From Clavibacter californiensis (lineage in GTDB: Bacteria; Actinomycetota; Actinomycetes; Actinomycetales; Microbacteriaceae): DNA of 64,000 nucleotides. Position numbers and translations under genes: made by a program. The notes beneath the pieces were generated by a model. The model did not search any database. It was not told the DNA's origin and saw only the letters and a program-made list of their open reading frames with translations. The stretch is taken from positions 62,001-126,000 of the forward strand of contig NZ_CP040792.1 in NCBI RefSeq assembly GCF_021952865.1. The letters are read 5' to 3'. Below are positions 53,838 through 62,162 of the stretch, in pieces; position 1 is the first letter of the stretch; each line of letters opens with the position of its first letter.

Positions 53838-54420
53838 CCGGATGCGTCGGAGCTGCCGCGGGCGTCGCGACCGCGGGCGTCACCGTCGAGGCAGCCGCGG
53901 CAGCCGCGGTCGCCGCGGTCGCCGCGGTCGCCGAACGATGCTCGCGGCGGCGCTGGCGGCGGGTGCGGGTGCTGCGGCTGAGCGGGTAGTGCGCATCCAG
54001 CCGCGGCTCCAGGAGGAGCCGCCGGAGGGCGAGCGCGATGAGCGTGCCGCCCAGCCAGTAGGCGAGGAAGAGGGCGAGGCCGTTCGAGATGGTGAAGGCC
54101 ACGAGGGTCAGGACGATGCCGACACCGACGAAGAGCAGCACCCAGGCGCGCGTCAGGCGGTCGCGGTCGCCCTGCTGATCGCTCGTGCGGGATTCCAGGG
54201 AGTCGACGCGGCTGTTGAGGTCGGCGTCGTCGATGGCGGAGAAGAGGTCGCGGACGGTGACGCGCAGCGCCTCCGCCACGAGCGAGAGCGTCTCGAGGCT
54301 CGCGTCCTCCCCCGCCTCCAGCCGTTGGACGGTGCGGACGCCCACTCCGCTCTCGGTGGCGAGGCGCTCCTGGGTCCAGCCCTGCGCCTGACGTAGTTCG
54401 ATGATCCGTGTCGTGTTCAT
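53830..54420 (-). CDS. XRE helix-turn-helix protein with membrane helices
   Basis: 196-residue protein: an N-terminal XRE-type helix-turn-helix (IIELRQAQGWTQERLATESG, then VGVRTVQRLEAGEDASLETL), then a short coiled linker and two membrane helices (about residues 94-115 and 118-137). The C-terminus is basic, then Ala/Thr-rich from a 9-bp tandem repeat. It is probably a membrane-tethered transcription regulator. The ATG at 54420 is chosen; an ATG nine bases upstream is also possible. It converges on the DUF1266 gene with an 8-bp overlap. Confidence 0.85.
   Translation of the reverse strand: MNTTRIIELRQAQGWTQERLATESGVGVRTVQRLEAGEDASLETLSLVAEALRVTVRDLFSAIDDADLNSRVDSLESRTSDQQGDRDRLTRAWVLLFVGVGIVLTLVAFTISNGLALFLAYWLGGTLIALALRRLLLEPRLDAHYPLSRSTRTRRQRRREHRSATAATAATAAAAAASTVTPAVATPAAAPTHPVS
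53892..53933. repeat. 9-bp tandem repeat in XRE gene
   Basis: About 4.7 copies of (C/T)(A/C)GCCGCGG-type units encode an Ala/Thr-rich run near the C-terminus. The array could change length between strains without breaking the frame. Confidence 0.7.
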
Positions 54421-54572
54421 GCGTCCCATGCTCGATCCGCCCCTCCCGCCAGCACCACGCCAGCGACCCGCCGGTGACCCGCCGGGCGGCCGCCATCGAC
54501 CCGCCAGCCCATGCTCGCAGGGATACGCGGCCGCGTCGGGCCCCGGTTCGGGGCGGGAGGCAGCCGCGCGGA

Positions 54573-55637
54573 TCAGTCGCGCGGCTCGCCCGTGAGGGGG
54601 CGGATCACGCGGTGGCCGTCGAGGGAGCGGGCCGCCTCGAGGACGTGGGCGGGCGTGATCGCGAGGAGCGCCGGATCCGGGATCGCGGAGAACGTGTCGC
54701 CGAGGCGCTGCGACGCGTCGGTCAGCACGATGTGCGGGCCGGACGCGGGCGGGCCCCACTCCTCGGGCGGGGCCGGGCCGAAGATCACGACAGAGGGGAT
54801 GCCGTATGCGGTCGCGAGGTGGGCGGCGCCGGTGTCGGCGGAGATCACGAGGTCGGCGGCGGCGATGATGCCGGCGAAGGCGTCGAGGGCCAGCTCGCCC
54901 GCGAGCACGGTCGATGTGGGCATGCCGGCGAGGGAGGCGACCTCGAGGGCGCGTTCGCGCTCCTTGTCGGAGCCGGTGAAGACGACCGTGCGCCCCTCGT
55001 CGGCGAGCGCGCGGGCGACCTCGGCGAAGCGGTCGACGGGCCACTGGCGGGATCCGTAGGCGGCGCCCACGTGGATTACGACGGCGTGCTCGGCGACGGG
55101 CGGCTCGACGGGCACGAGGATGCCGACGTCCTCGGGATCCGCGGGCATGCCGTGCCACGAGACAAGCCGGGCCCAGCGGTACCGCTCGAGGACGTGGTCC
55201 TCCCAGGCGGGGCCGTCGGCGGCGGGCATCCCGTCGAGCTCAGGCGCAGCATGGCCGAGCGTGCGGTGCGCGCGCAGCTCGTGGAGGAGGGTGCGGCTCT
55301 CGATCCCGGCGCCGTGCAGGTTGATCGCGAGGTCGACCGTGCCGGGTTCGCGCGCGATGGGGTGGTCGAATCCCTGCTGCGGGAGGTGCTCGTCGACCAT
55401 GCCGAGGAGCGTGACGACCGGCGCCAGCCAGCCGGTGGTGGCGAGCGAGATGCGGGCGTCGGGGTGCGCGCGGCGGATGGCGCGGAGCGCGGGGACGGCC
55501 ACGAGGATGTCGCCGAGCTTGATGGCGCGGAGGACGAGGACCTCTTCCGGGTGCGGCTCCCCGGTCGCGGCGTCCGCGGATCCGGCGGTCGCGGGCCGGG
55601 CTTCGGGGAAGGCGTCGGGGACGCCGGGGGTCTGCAT
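54573..55637 (-). CDS. glycosyltransferase family 9 (heptosyltransferase-like)
   Basis: 354-residue GT9 protein. VLVLRAIKLGDILVAVPALR is the typical N-terminal glycine loop. The C-terminal donor-binding part has VVIHVGAAYGSRQWPVDRFA, VVFTGSDKERE and the signature VISADTGAAHLATAYGIPSV. GT9 enzymes add heptose to lipopolysaccharide in Gram-negatives. In this Gram-positive the product must be another envelope polymer, perhaps a cell-wall glycan. A second GT9 domain occurs at 62163. CAGGCT lies seven bases before the ATG. Confidence 0.9.
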   Translation of the reverse strand: MQTPGVPDAFPEARPATAGSADAATGEPHPEEVLVLRAIKLGDILVAVPALRAIRRAHPDARISLATTGWLAPVVTLLGMVDEHLPQQGFDHPIAREPGTVDLAINLHGAGIESRTLLHELRAHRTLGHAAPELDGMPAADGPAWEDHVLERYRWARLVSWHGMPADPEDVGILVPVEPPVAEHAVVIHVGAAYGSRQWPVDRFAEVARALADEGRTVVFTGSDKERERALEVASLAGMPTSTVLAGELALDAFAGIIAAADLVISADTGAAHLATAYGIPSVVIFGPAPPEEWGPPASGPHIVLTDASQRLGDTFSAIPDPALLAITPAHVLEAARSLDGHRVIRPLTGEPRD

Positions 55638-55704
55638 GGATTCCAGCCTGGCAGAGGGGACGTGCGGCGGTCGGGTCGTGCCGCCGCCGGGACCCGGGCG
55701 CCTG

Positions 55705-56370
55705 TCAGGCCGCCCGCACCCGACGGATCAGCCGCGACACCACGAACCACACCACGAGCAGCGCGATGATCCCGATGGCCGCGTAGGAGATCAGGCCGCT
55801 CCACTCCTCCAGCACCGGGCGGATCGCCGGGCCGAACGCGAAGCCGAGGCCCACCCAGATGGCGTTCCAGGCTCCGGATCCGATCACGGTGTAGAGGGAG
55901 AACCGCCAGATCGGCATGCGCTCGATGCCCGCGGGAATGGAGATGAAGGAGCGCACGAGCGGCACGCACCGGCCGAGGAGCACGGCCGTGCCGCCCCAGC
56001 GCGCGAAGAAGGCCTCGGCCTTGTCGAAGTCGGCGTGGTCGAGCAGCGGGATACGGCCGACGAGGCGGCGCGTGCGGTTCCGGCCGAGCGCGGCGCCGAT
56101 CGCGTACCAGATGAGCGCGCCGAGGAGCGCGCCGACGGTGGCCGCCGCCCACGCGCCCCACGCGCTCATGCGGCCCTCGTAGGCGAGGAAGCCGGCGACG
56201 GGGAGGATCGCCTCGGACGGGATCGGCGGCACGAACGTCTCGATCAGCACCGCGAGGCCGACACCCACCTCCCCGAGCGTCTCGATGAGCGAGAGGACCC
56301 AGCCGACGAAGCCGTCGTAGCCCTCGCTCGGATGGATCTCGCCGGGGGTCACTGCCTGGATGGCGCTCAT
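55705..56370 (-). CDS. DedA/VTT-family membrane protein
   Basis: 221-residue DedA-family (SNARE-associated) protein with about five membrane helices. Landmarks are FVPPIPSEAILPVAGFLAYE, the membrane-embedded AFFARWGGTAVLLGRCVPLV and RSFISIPAGIERMP (conserved Arg and Gly). DedA proteins are implicated in undecaprenyl-phosphate and lipid flipping. The ATG has GAGAGG upstream. The GT9 gene follows 67 bp downstream on the same strand. Confidence 0.93.
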   Translation of the reverse strand: MSAIQAVTPGEIHPSEGYDGFVGWVLSLIETLGEVGVGLAVLIETFVPPIPSEAILPVAGFLAYEGRMSAWGAWAAATVGALLGALIWYAIGAALGRNRTRRLVGRIPLLDHADFDKAEAFFARWGGTAVLLGRCVPLVRSFISIPAGIERMPIWRFSLYTVIGSGAWNAIWVGLGFAFGPAIRPVLEEWSGLISYAAIGIIALLVVWFVVSRLIRRVRAA

Positions 56371-56580
56371 GCGGCCTCTCGTTCTCTCGGGGGGTCGGGC
56401 GTCGTCGTCCCGGGAATCCTAGGGAACGCATTTCCACGTCCGCTGAATCGGGCGCGTGGTCCGGCCGGGGCCCCTGCCTCCACCCCTCGGGGGACGACGT
56501 GCGCGTCGCCGCGGGAGAGGCTGGATCCGCGGCCGACGCGCCGCATCGCACCCGCCCGACGCCTCCCGAGGAGCTCCGCC

Positions 56581-57549
56581 GTGATCCACCCCGCCCCCTC
56601 CACGCGCCTCGCGCTCGCCGCGACCCTCGCGACGACCCTGCTCGCCGGATGCGCGGCCCCCGCCGCCGAGGCGCCGACGGCCCCGCCCGCGTCCGCATCC
56701 CCCGCGCCCTCCGCATCCGCCGCCCCCGCGGTCGACCAGGCGGCCGCCGACGCCGCGTTCACCGCGCTCGAGGGGCGCTTCGGCGCGCGCCTCGGCGTGC
56801 ACGCGGTCGACACCGGCACGGGCGCGGAGGTCTCCTGGCGCGGGGACGAGCGGTTCGCGTACGCGTCCACCATCAAGGCCCCGCTCGCGGCCGCGCTGCT
56901 CGACCGCGTCGGCATCGCCGGGATGGAGCGCGCCGTGCCGATCGAGGCGGCCGACATCCTCTCCTACGCGCCCGTCACCGAGACGCGCGTCGGCGGCACG
57001 ATGACCCTCCGCGAGCTCGCCGATGCCGCCATGACCCGCAGCGACAACACCGCCGCCAACCTCCTGCTCGAGGCGCTCGGCGGCCCGGCCGAGCTGGACG
57101 CGGCGCTCACCGCCCTCGGCGACGACACCACCGTCGTCTCCCGCACCGAGCCGGACCTCAACGAGGCCACCCCGGGCGACGACCGCGACACCACGACACC
57201 GCGCGCCGCCGCCGCGCTCCTCCGGGCGTACGCGCTGGGCGATCCGGGCGCCATCGCGGATCCCCTCGACGCCGACGAGCGCGCCCTCTTCACCGGCTGG
57301 CTGAAGGCCACGCAGACCGGCGCGACGCTCGTGCGCGCCGAGCTGCCCGCGGACTGGACGGTCGGCGACAAGTCCGGCAGCGGCGCCTACGCCAGCCGCG
57401 GCGACGTCGCGGTGATCTGGCGGCCCGACGCCGCGCCCATCGTCATCGCCGTGCACTCCTCCAAGGACCAGCAGGACGCGACGGCCGACGACGCCCTGAT
57501 CTCCGGCGCCGCGAAGGCCGCGGTGCAGGCCCTCGGGGCGCTCGACTGA
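56581..57549 (+). CDS. class A beta-lactamase lipoprotein
   Basis: 322-residue secreted serine beta-lactamase. All class A motifs are present: S96-T-I-K99 (SXXK), S154-D-N156, E190-PDLN194 (omega loop) and K264-S-G. The lipobox LLAGC puts the lipidated Cys at position 24, followed by an Ala/Pro/Ser linker. The GTG start has GAGGAG seven bases upstream. An open frame extends far upstream but is shadow of minus-strand genes. It should hydrolyse penicillins at the cell surface; the spectrum is unknown. The nearest regulator (TetR) is convergent and not of the BlaI type. Confidence 0.95.
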   Translation: MIHPAPSTRLALAATLATTLLAGCAAPAAEAPTAPPASASPAPSASAAPAVDQAAADAAFTALEGRFGARLGVHAVDTGTGAEVSWRGDERFAYASTIKAPLAAALLDRVGIAGMERAVPIEAADILSYAPVTETRVGGTMTLRELADAAMTRSDNTAANLLLEALGGPAELDAALTALGDDTTVVSRTEPDLNEATPGDDRDTTTPRAAAALLRAYALGDPGAIADPLDADERALFTGWLKATQTGATLVRAELPADWTVGDKSGSGAYASRGDVAVIWRPDAAPIVIAVHSSKDQQDATADDALISGAAKAAVQALGALD

Positions 57550-57585
57550 CGCGACGGGACGCCGCCCGGCGAGCGCGCGTCGGGA

Positions 57586-58209
57586 TCAGCGCCCGCCGTC
57601 CTCCGCGAGCAGCGCCAGCGCCCGGGACAGATCCCCGACCGCCCGCTCGGCAGCCCGATCGGCCCCGTCGTCCCGGCGCGCGAGCCAGGCGCCGATGATC
57701 CCCCGCATGCCCGCGACCGCGAGCGCCGCGCACCGGTCGGCGCGCGCGCCGTCGAGGCCGGCCGCCGCGAACCGGCGGCGCGTCTCCTCCACGTAGCGGC
57801 CGTGCTCCCAGGCGGGCAGGTCGGCGAGCGCCGGGATCCGCTGCACGGTCGCGGCGAGATCGATGAGCACGCGCTGGCGGTCGGGCTCGCGGCGCACGCG
57901 GTCGAGCTCGGCGCGGAGGGTCAGGGCGACGACATCGCCGAGCGGCGCGCCCGCGGGATCCTCGGCGGCCTCCAGCTGCGCGACGACCGCATCGACCTCC
58001 TGCCGCAGCAGCGCGCCGAGCAGCTCCTCCCGCACGCCGAAGCAGTAGTGGAAGGCGCCGTGCGCGAGCCCGGCCTCCGCGGTGATCGCCCGCGTGCTCG
58101 CTCCCGCGACGCCCGTCACGGCCATCACCCGCACCGCGGCATCGAGCAGCTCGGCCCGCCGGGCGTCCCGAGATCCGTAAGCGCGGGTGCTCTCGGAGGC
58201 GGCCTTCAT
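57586..58209 (-). CDS. TetR-family transcriptional regulator
   Basis: 207-residue TetR repressor. The helix-turn-helix spans about residues 18-60 (LLDAAVRVMAVTGVAGASTR, then AITAEAGLAHGAFHYCFGVR). It is divergent from the GNAT acetyltransferase gene, with a perfect 24-bp palindrome between them. TAGCTT (minus strand, 58216-58221) is six bases before the ATG. The palindrome covers the predicted -35 regions of both genes, so the protein very probably represses itself and the acetyltransferase. Confidence 0.93.
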   Translation of the reverse strand: MKAASESTRAYGSRDARRAELLDAAVRVMAVTGVAGASTRAITAEAGLAHGAFHYCFGVREELLGALLRQEVDAVVAQLEAAEDPAGAPLGDVVALTLRAELDRVRREPDRQRVLIDLAATVQRIPALADLPAWEHGRYVEETRRRFAAAGLDGARADRCAALAVAGMRGIIGAWLARRDDGADRAAERAVGDLSRALALLAEDGGR

Positions 58210-58232
58210 GGGAGAAAGCTACCAAGCGGGAC

Positions 58233-58256
58233 AGATTCGGCCATGTGGCCGAATCT
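58233..58256. promoter_or_regulatory. perfect TetR-type operator
   Basis: AGATTCGGCCA-TG-TGGCCGAATCT is a perfect inverted repeat with 11-bp arms. It overlaps the -35 positions of both divergent promoters (minus -10 at 58216-58221; plus -10 TAGCGT at 58263-58268). Confidence 0.8.
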
Positions 58257-58274
58257 CTGATCTAGCGTCGGAGC

Positions 58275-58913
58275 ATGAGCACCGACCGCCCCATCTCACC
58301 CGCCATCCGCACGGCCCGCGTCGCCGACCTCGAGGACGTCACGCGCGTCCTCGCGGAGGCCTTCGCCGAGGATCCCGTGCTGGCCGGCTTCGTCCCCGCC
58401 GGCCCCCGGAAGCGCGAGCGCCTGGCACTGCTCTTCGCCGCGCTCCTGCGCAGCGGCCCGCTCCCCGACGGGACGGTCGACGTCGCGGTCGACGCGCGCG
58501 GCGGGATCCTCGGCGCGGCGGTCTGGGAGGCACCCGGCGGCATCCCCGCGCACCGGACCCTCCGTCAGGCGCCGACGTTCCTGCGCGCCCTCGGCGTCGC
58601 GGGCGCCCTCCGCGCGGCCACGCGCCTCCGCACCCTCGACCGCGCGCGACCGGGACTCCCGCACTGGCGCCTGGCCGAGGTCGGCGTGGGCGCGGCGGCG
58701 CGGGGTCTCGGCGTCGGATCCGCGCTCCTCGCCCACGGCCTCACCCGCGTCGACGCCGACGGATCCGCGGCCTACCTCGAGTCGTCGACCGAGCGGAACC
58801 GCGCGCTCTACCTCCGCAACGGCTTCGCCGAGCTGGGGCCGCTGACGGGCCTGGACGGCGCACGGCCGGTGGCGATGTGGCGGGCGGCGCGGGTGGAATT
58901 GCCGGTTCGCTGA
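58275..58913 (+). CDS. GNAT-family N-acetyltransferase
   Basis: 212-residue acetyltransferase. The N-terminal IRTARVADLEDVTRVLAEAF and the acetyl-CoA-binding GVGAAARGLGVGSALLAHGL (variant of Q/RXXGXG/A) are clear. AAYLESSTERNRALYLRNGF is the last core strand and helix. The substrate is unknown; small-molecule or drug acetylation is typical. It is divergent from its probable repressor TetR and shares the palindromic operator. TAGCGT six bases before ATG indicates a leaderless transcript. Confidence 0.93.
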   Translation: MSTDRPISPAIRTARVADLEDVTRVLAEAFAEDPVLAGFVPAGPRKRERLALLFAALLRSGPLPDGTVDVAVDARGGILGAAVWEAPGGIPAHRTLRQAPTFLRALGVAGALRAATRLRTLDRARPGLPHWRLAEVGVGAAARGLGVGSALLAHGLTRVDADGSAAYLESSTERNRALYLRNGFAELGPLTGLDGARPVAMWRAARVELPVR

Positions 58914-58930
58914 GGCGCCGGCGCGCGGGA

Positions 58931-59167
58931 TCAGACCGGGCAGCGCACCTGCGTGCGCGCTCCAGACCGGTCGATGTCGTGGTCGGGCATCGGCTTCCCG
59001 CACATGGGGCAGAGGCGCGACTGCGGCTCCGGCACCGGGTCGTCGGTGTACGGGCCGAGCGGGGGCGCGCCGAGGTACGGACGGAGCCGCTCGTTGAACC
59101 GCTCGACGGCCGCCCCGAACCCGCGCTCGCGCCGCGGGCCACCGTCTCGATCTTTACCTCGTGTCAT
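58931..59167 (-). CDS. small zinc-ribbon protein
   Basis: 78-residue hypothetical protein with a single zinc-ribbon-like end: RLCPMCGKPMPDHDIDRSGA then RTQVRCPV. The N-terminus is basic and Gly/Arg-rich. On the minus strand TACACT (59175-59180) is seven bases before the ATG and no Shine-Dalgarno is visible. It is divergent from the MarR gene and convergent with GNAT. Function unknown. Confidence 0.72.
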   Translation of the reverse strand: MTRGKDRDGGPRRERGFGAAVERFNERLRPYLGAPPLGPYTDDPVPEPQSRLCPMCGKPMPDHDIDRSGARTQVRCPV

Positions 59168-59212
59168 AGTATTCAGTGTACGCGGTAATTCAGCAGGCGG
59201 CGAGGAGCTGGC

Positions 59213-59683
59213 ATGGCACACGAGGGCGCGACGCGCACGGATCCCCTGGCGCTCGAGAGCCAGGTCTGCTTCGCGGCGGTGCTGGCGGCGAGATCGGTCG
59301 TCGCGCTGTACCGGCCGATCCTCGAGCCGCTGGGCCTCACGCATCCGCAGTACCTCGTGATGCTCGCCCTCTGGGAGCGCGACGGCCGCTCGATCTCCGA
59401 CCTCGGCGGCGCGCTCGCCCTGGAGCCCGCGACCATCACGCCGCTCCTGAAGCGCCTGCAGTCGGCCGGCCTGCTCGAGCGCGCGCGCAGCGTGGAGGAC
59501 GAGCGCGTCGTGCGCGTCACGCTCACCGAGGCGGGCCGCGCGCTCCGCGGCCAGGCCGAGCGGGTGCCCGCACGTGTGGCCGAGCGCACGGGCATGACCC
59601 CTGCGGAGCTCGGCAGGATCCGCGACGACCTGCACGCGTTCCTCGCGCGCATCGACGCCGCCCCGGATATCGCGGGCGCCTAG
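59213..59683 (+). CDS. MarR-family transcriptional regulator
   Basis: 156-residue winged-helix regulator. The recognition part reads GRSISDLGGALALEPATITP followed by LLKRLQSAGLLERARSVEDE and the wing RVVRVTLTEAGRAL, as in MarR/OhrR proteins. The N-terminus has a Cys (LESQVCFAAVLAARS) at the position used for peroxide sensing by OhrR, so it may sense organic peroxides; no ohr gene is nearby. The ATG has GAGGAG five bases upstream. The divergent zinc-ribbon gene may be co-regulated. Confidence 0.92.
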   Translation: MAHEGATRTDPLALESQVCFAAVLAARSVVALYRPILEPLGLTHPQYLVMLALWERDGRSISDLGGALALEPATITPLLKRLQSAGLLERARSVEDERVVRVTLTEAGRALRGQAERVPARVAERTGMTPAELGRIRDDLHAFLARIDAAPDIAGA

Positions 59684-60003
59684 CCCTGGTACTGGATGGC
59701 CACCCCTGAAGTGCCACCGCCGTCGCCTCAGGCTCCGACCCTCACCTCTCTGAGGCGACCTCGAGCGCTCACTCCGACACCGCCGCCGTCGTCATCTCCG
59801 GCAGGAAATGATGATGCTCTCACCTCGTCCGACTGCCTTTCTCACCGCTTCTTGGTCATCCGACAGAAGCCTGAGCAACAACGGAATGGCGCATTCTTAA
59901 ACGGCGAATGCGCTTATGCCAATTTCCAACGGAAGTTCGCCGATGAATGCCCCATCGAGTCGCACTTCGACCACATACGACCCTGCATCGACAATCTGCG
60001 GAG
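59684..60003. other. non-coding stretch, lower GC
   Basis: These 320 bp between MarR and the toxin remnant hold no gene I can support. A plus-strand frame of 119 codons (59696-60055) lacks a ribosome-binding site and has irregular composition. On the minus strand, a frame shifted from the toxin remnant runs to a TAA at 59897-59899 (ending YVVEVRLDGAFIGELPLEIG plus ISAFAV), perhaps the tail of a lost gene. Confidence 0.4.
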
Positions 60004-60192
60004 CTACGCCAATCCGTGCATCAGGGCGGCGGCCTTGTCGAACGAGCTGGGATAGGGATCGACGCCACCGAATCCGTTGAACGCCCTGCCGACTGCCGCG
60101 TGCACGCCGTTGGCATCCCGCACCCCGGCACCACGCCCGCCGAACTCCAGATTGATCTGGACGACCGCCTCGAAGGAGAGGGCGACGACCAT
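60004..60192 (-). pseudogene. truncated Doc/Fic-type toxin
   Basis: 62 codons that match the N-terminal half of death-on-curing toxins: VVQINLEFGGRGAGVRD, then FGGVDPYPSSFDKAAALMHG. It stops right after ALMHGLA, where intact toxins continue into the catalytic HPFXDGNKR motif, so it should be inactive. The ATG overlaps the upstream antitoxin TGA (TGATG), the usual coupled arrangement. Reading continues in another frame for about 35 codons without Doc similarity, consistent with a deletion. Confidence 0.75.
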
Positions 60193-60353
60193 CAGGCCAG
60201 GCGGCGGAGCAGCTCTGCGTGTCGCTTCGCGAGGATCCGGGCGACTCTCATGGTCTCCTCGACCGATGCGACACGGTCGTCGCGAGGAGAGTCGATCGCG
60301 GAGTCAGGCTGGCTGAAGCCGACCACCTGCTGCTCGCTCTCCCGCACACCCAT
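60192..60353 (-). CDS. antitoxin-like small protein (Doc partner)
   Basis: 53-residue protein starting MGVRESEQQVVGFSQPDSAI and ending MRVARILAKRHAELLRRLA, an amphipathic helix of the type that caps toxins. No DNA-binding fold is obvious. Its stop overlaps the toxin-remnant start. On the minus strand TACCGT (60361-60366) is seven bases before the ATG. Assignment as antitoxin rests on position and size. With the toxin broken, it may be decaying too. Confidence 0.6.
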   Translation of the reverse strand: MGVRESEQQVVGFSQPDSAIDSPRDDRVASVEETMRVARILAKRHAELLRRLA

Positions 60354-60573
60354 GGCGTCTACGGTAGTCGACCGAGGTGAGGAGGTCCATGGATCCGGTC
60401 GCACCCGTGGACGAACGGCACGCTGTCACGTTCTCCGGGTACGCCCCAGGACCATTCGGCCAAGCCGGACCCCTGGGGCGGTCGTCTTCTCCGGCCACGA
60501 GGAGCACGCGCCCGCCCGTGACGGTTCCCCGCCAGGGACGCTCGGCACCGGCGCTCTGGGGGACGATGGACCC

Positions 60574-61419
60574 ATGACCCTCAGCGCCGACGGCACCCTC
60601 ACGGACGGACGGGCGCTCGTCGGCCCGGTCGACGCCCCCGAGCTGCACGTGATGACGTACAACATCCGGCGCCTGTTCCGCCGGTACCGGCCGGGCAGCC
60701 CCGACCGCTGGGCCGACCGCGAGCCGCTCATCGCCGAGGTCCTCCAACGCGAGCAACCGGCGCTCCTCGGCACGCAGGAGGCGATGCCCACACAGGGGCG
60801 CGCGCTGTCGCACGCGCTCGGGCGGCACTACCGGCGGATCGGGCACGGCCGCAACGCCGACGGCCACGGCGAGGGCTGCCCCACCTTCTACGACACCCGC
60901 CGCCTCGAGCTCACGAGCTGGCGCCAGGTCGCGCTGTCGGACACGCCCGCGGTCGCCGGATCCCGCAGCTGGGGCAACATGGTGCCGCGGATCGCCGTGG
61001 TCGCCGACTTCGTGGACCGCGCGACGGGCCTGCCGCTGCGGCACGTGAACACGCACTTCGACCACCTGTCGTGGCGGTCGCGCGAGGAGTCCGCGCGGAT
61101 GATGCTCGAGATCGTCGCCGAGGTGCAGGTGCCCACGATCGTCTCGGGCGACACCAACGCGGGCGTCGACACCGCGCCGCACCGGCTGCTCGTGGAGTCG
61201 GGCGCGCTCGTGGACGCGTGGCCCGCGGCCCGCGAGCGCCTCACGCCCGAGTGGGGCACGTGGTCGAACTACAAGGCGCCGAAGCGCACGACCCGCCGCA
61301 TCGACTGGATGCTCGTGACGCCCGACATCGAGGTGGAGCGGGTCGGCATCAACACCACGCGCGTCGGCGGGCGCGCGCCGAGCGACCACGAGGCGCTGCA
61401 GGCGGTGGTGCGGTGCTGA
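60574..61419 (+). CDS. endonuclease/exonuclease/phosphatase-family protein
   Basis: 281-residue EEP-superfamily hydrolase. HVMTYNIRRLFRRY contains the metal-site Asn. LLGTQEAMPTQ carries the catalytic Glu, LRHVNTHFDHLS the His, TIVSGDTNAG the DXN motif, RIDWMLVTPDI the Asp and SDHEALQAVV the final His. The active site is complete and depends on Mg2+. Substrate could be a phosphodiester or phospholipid. The ATG at 60574 has GACGAT six bases upstream. The stop overlaps the start of the next membrane-protein gene by 7 bp. Confidence 0.92.
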   Translation: MTLSADGTLTDGRALVGPVDAPELHVMTYNIRRLFRRYRPGSPDRWADREPLIAEVLQREQPALLGTQEAMPTQGRALSHALGRHYRRIGHGRNADGHGEGCPTFYDTRRLELTSWRQVALSDTPAVAGSRSWGNMVPRIAVVADFVDRATGLPLRHVNTHFDHLSWRSREESARMMLEIVAEVQVPTIVSGDTNAGVDTAPHRLLVESGALVDAWPAARERLTPEWGTWSNYKAPKRTTRRIDWMLVTPDIEVERVGINTTRVGGRAPSDHEALQAVVRC

Positions 61420-62072
61420 CGGATCCCACGTCGCCGATCCCGCCGGACGCGCCGGCTCCGCCCGAGGACGTCGCGGCCTTCGCCGGGCTGGCCGGCCTCA
61501 CCTTCCTGCAGCCGCCGCGCGGGATCACGGCGATCCTCGCCGACGCCGTGCGCGTGATCGGGCTGCTCACGTTCCTCTTCTCCGTGTTCGCGTGGACGGG
61601 CGTCACCTCGGCGATGTTCGCGCTCGCGCTGCTCGGGCTCGTGGCGCCGCGGGGTCTCGGGGCGAGGCCCGGGCTGGATCTCGCCATCGGGATCACGACG
61701 CTCGTCTCCGCCGCGAGCAACCGGCTCGACCTCTACGAGCTGCTGCCGTGGTGGGACATCCCCGCGCACCTCGTCACGACGGCGGCCCTCGCCGCGCTCG
61801 TGATCCTGCTGGCCGACCGCGCAGGCGTGATGGTCGACCGGCGGCCGCTGCCCCTCGGGTTCCTCGCGCTGACCGTGGGCCTCGCGCTCTCGGCGCTGTG
61901 GGAGCTCGGCGAGTGGGCGGGGCAGGCGTGGCTCGACCCGGAGATCCTCACCGGGTACTCCGACACCATCGGCGACATGGCGGTCGGCGGGCTGGGCGCG
62001 CTGCTCATCGCACCGCTCATGCCGATGCTGCTGGCGCGGTCGCGGTGGATCGCGGAGGCGCCGGCGCGCTGA
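61413..62072 (+). CDS. multi-helix membrane protein
   Basis: 219-residue membrane protein with about five helices and a proline-rich N-terminus. NRLDLYELLPWWDIPAHLVTTAAL and ALWELGEWAGQAW carry conserved-looking Asp/Glu, and GYSDTIGDMAVGGLGALLIA ends the core. This pattern resembles the VanZ/DUF2238-like group of actinobacterial proteins, but I am not certain. The GTG start overlaps the EEP gene (GTGCTGA), so the two are coupled and may act on the same substrate. Confidence 0.75.
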   Translation: MLTDPTSPIPPDAPAPPEDVAAFAGLAGLTFLQPPRGITAILADAVRVIGLLTFLFSVFAWTGVTSAMFALALLGLVAPRGLGARPGLDLAIGITTLVSAASNRLDLYELLPWWDIPAHLVTTAALAALVILLADRAGVMVDRRPLPLGFLALTVGLALSALWELGEWAGQAWLDPEILTGYSDTIGDMAVGGLGALLIAPLMPMLLARSRWIAEAPAR

Positions 62073-62162
62073 CGGCGAGGGGGCACGGAGGCGATCCGAC
62101 TCCCCGAGGAGAAGTGCTCCGGGCTGGGTTTGGGTGGGGGAGCAGTCGGGTACGGGCCGATC

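Noticed and set aside
59696-60055. 119-codon plus-strand frame after marR
   Set aside because: Proline/serine-rich start, no ribosome-binding site, and antisense to the Doc remnant.
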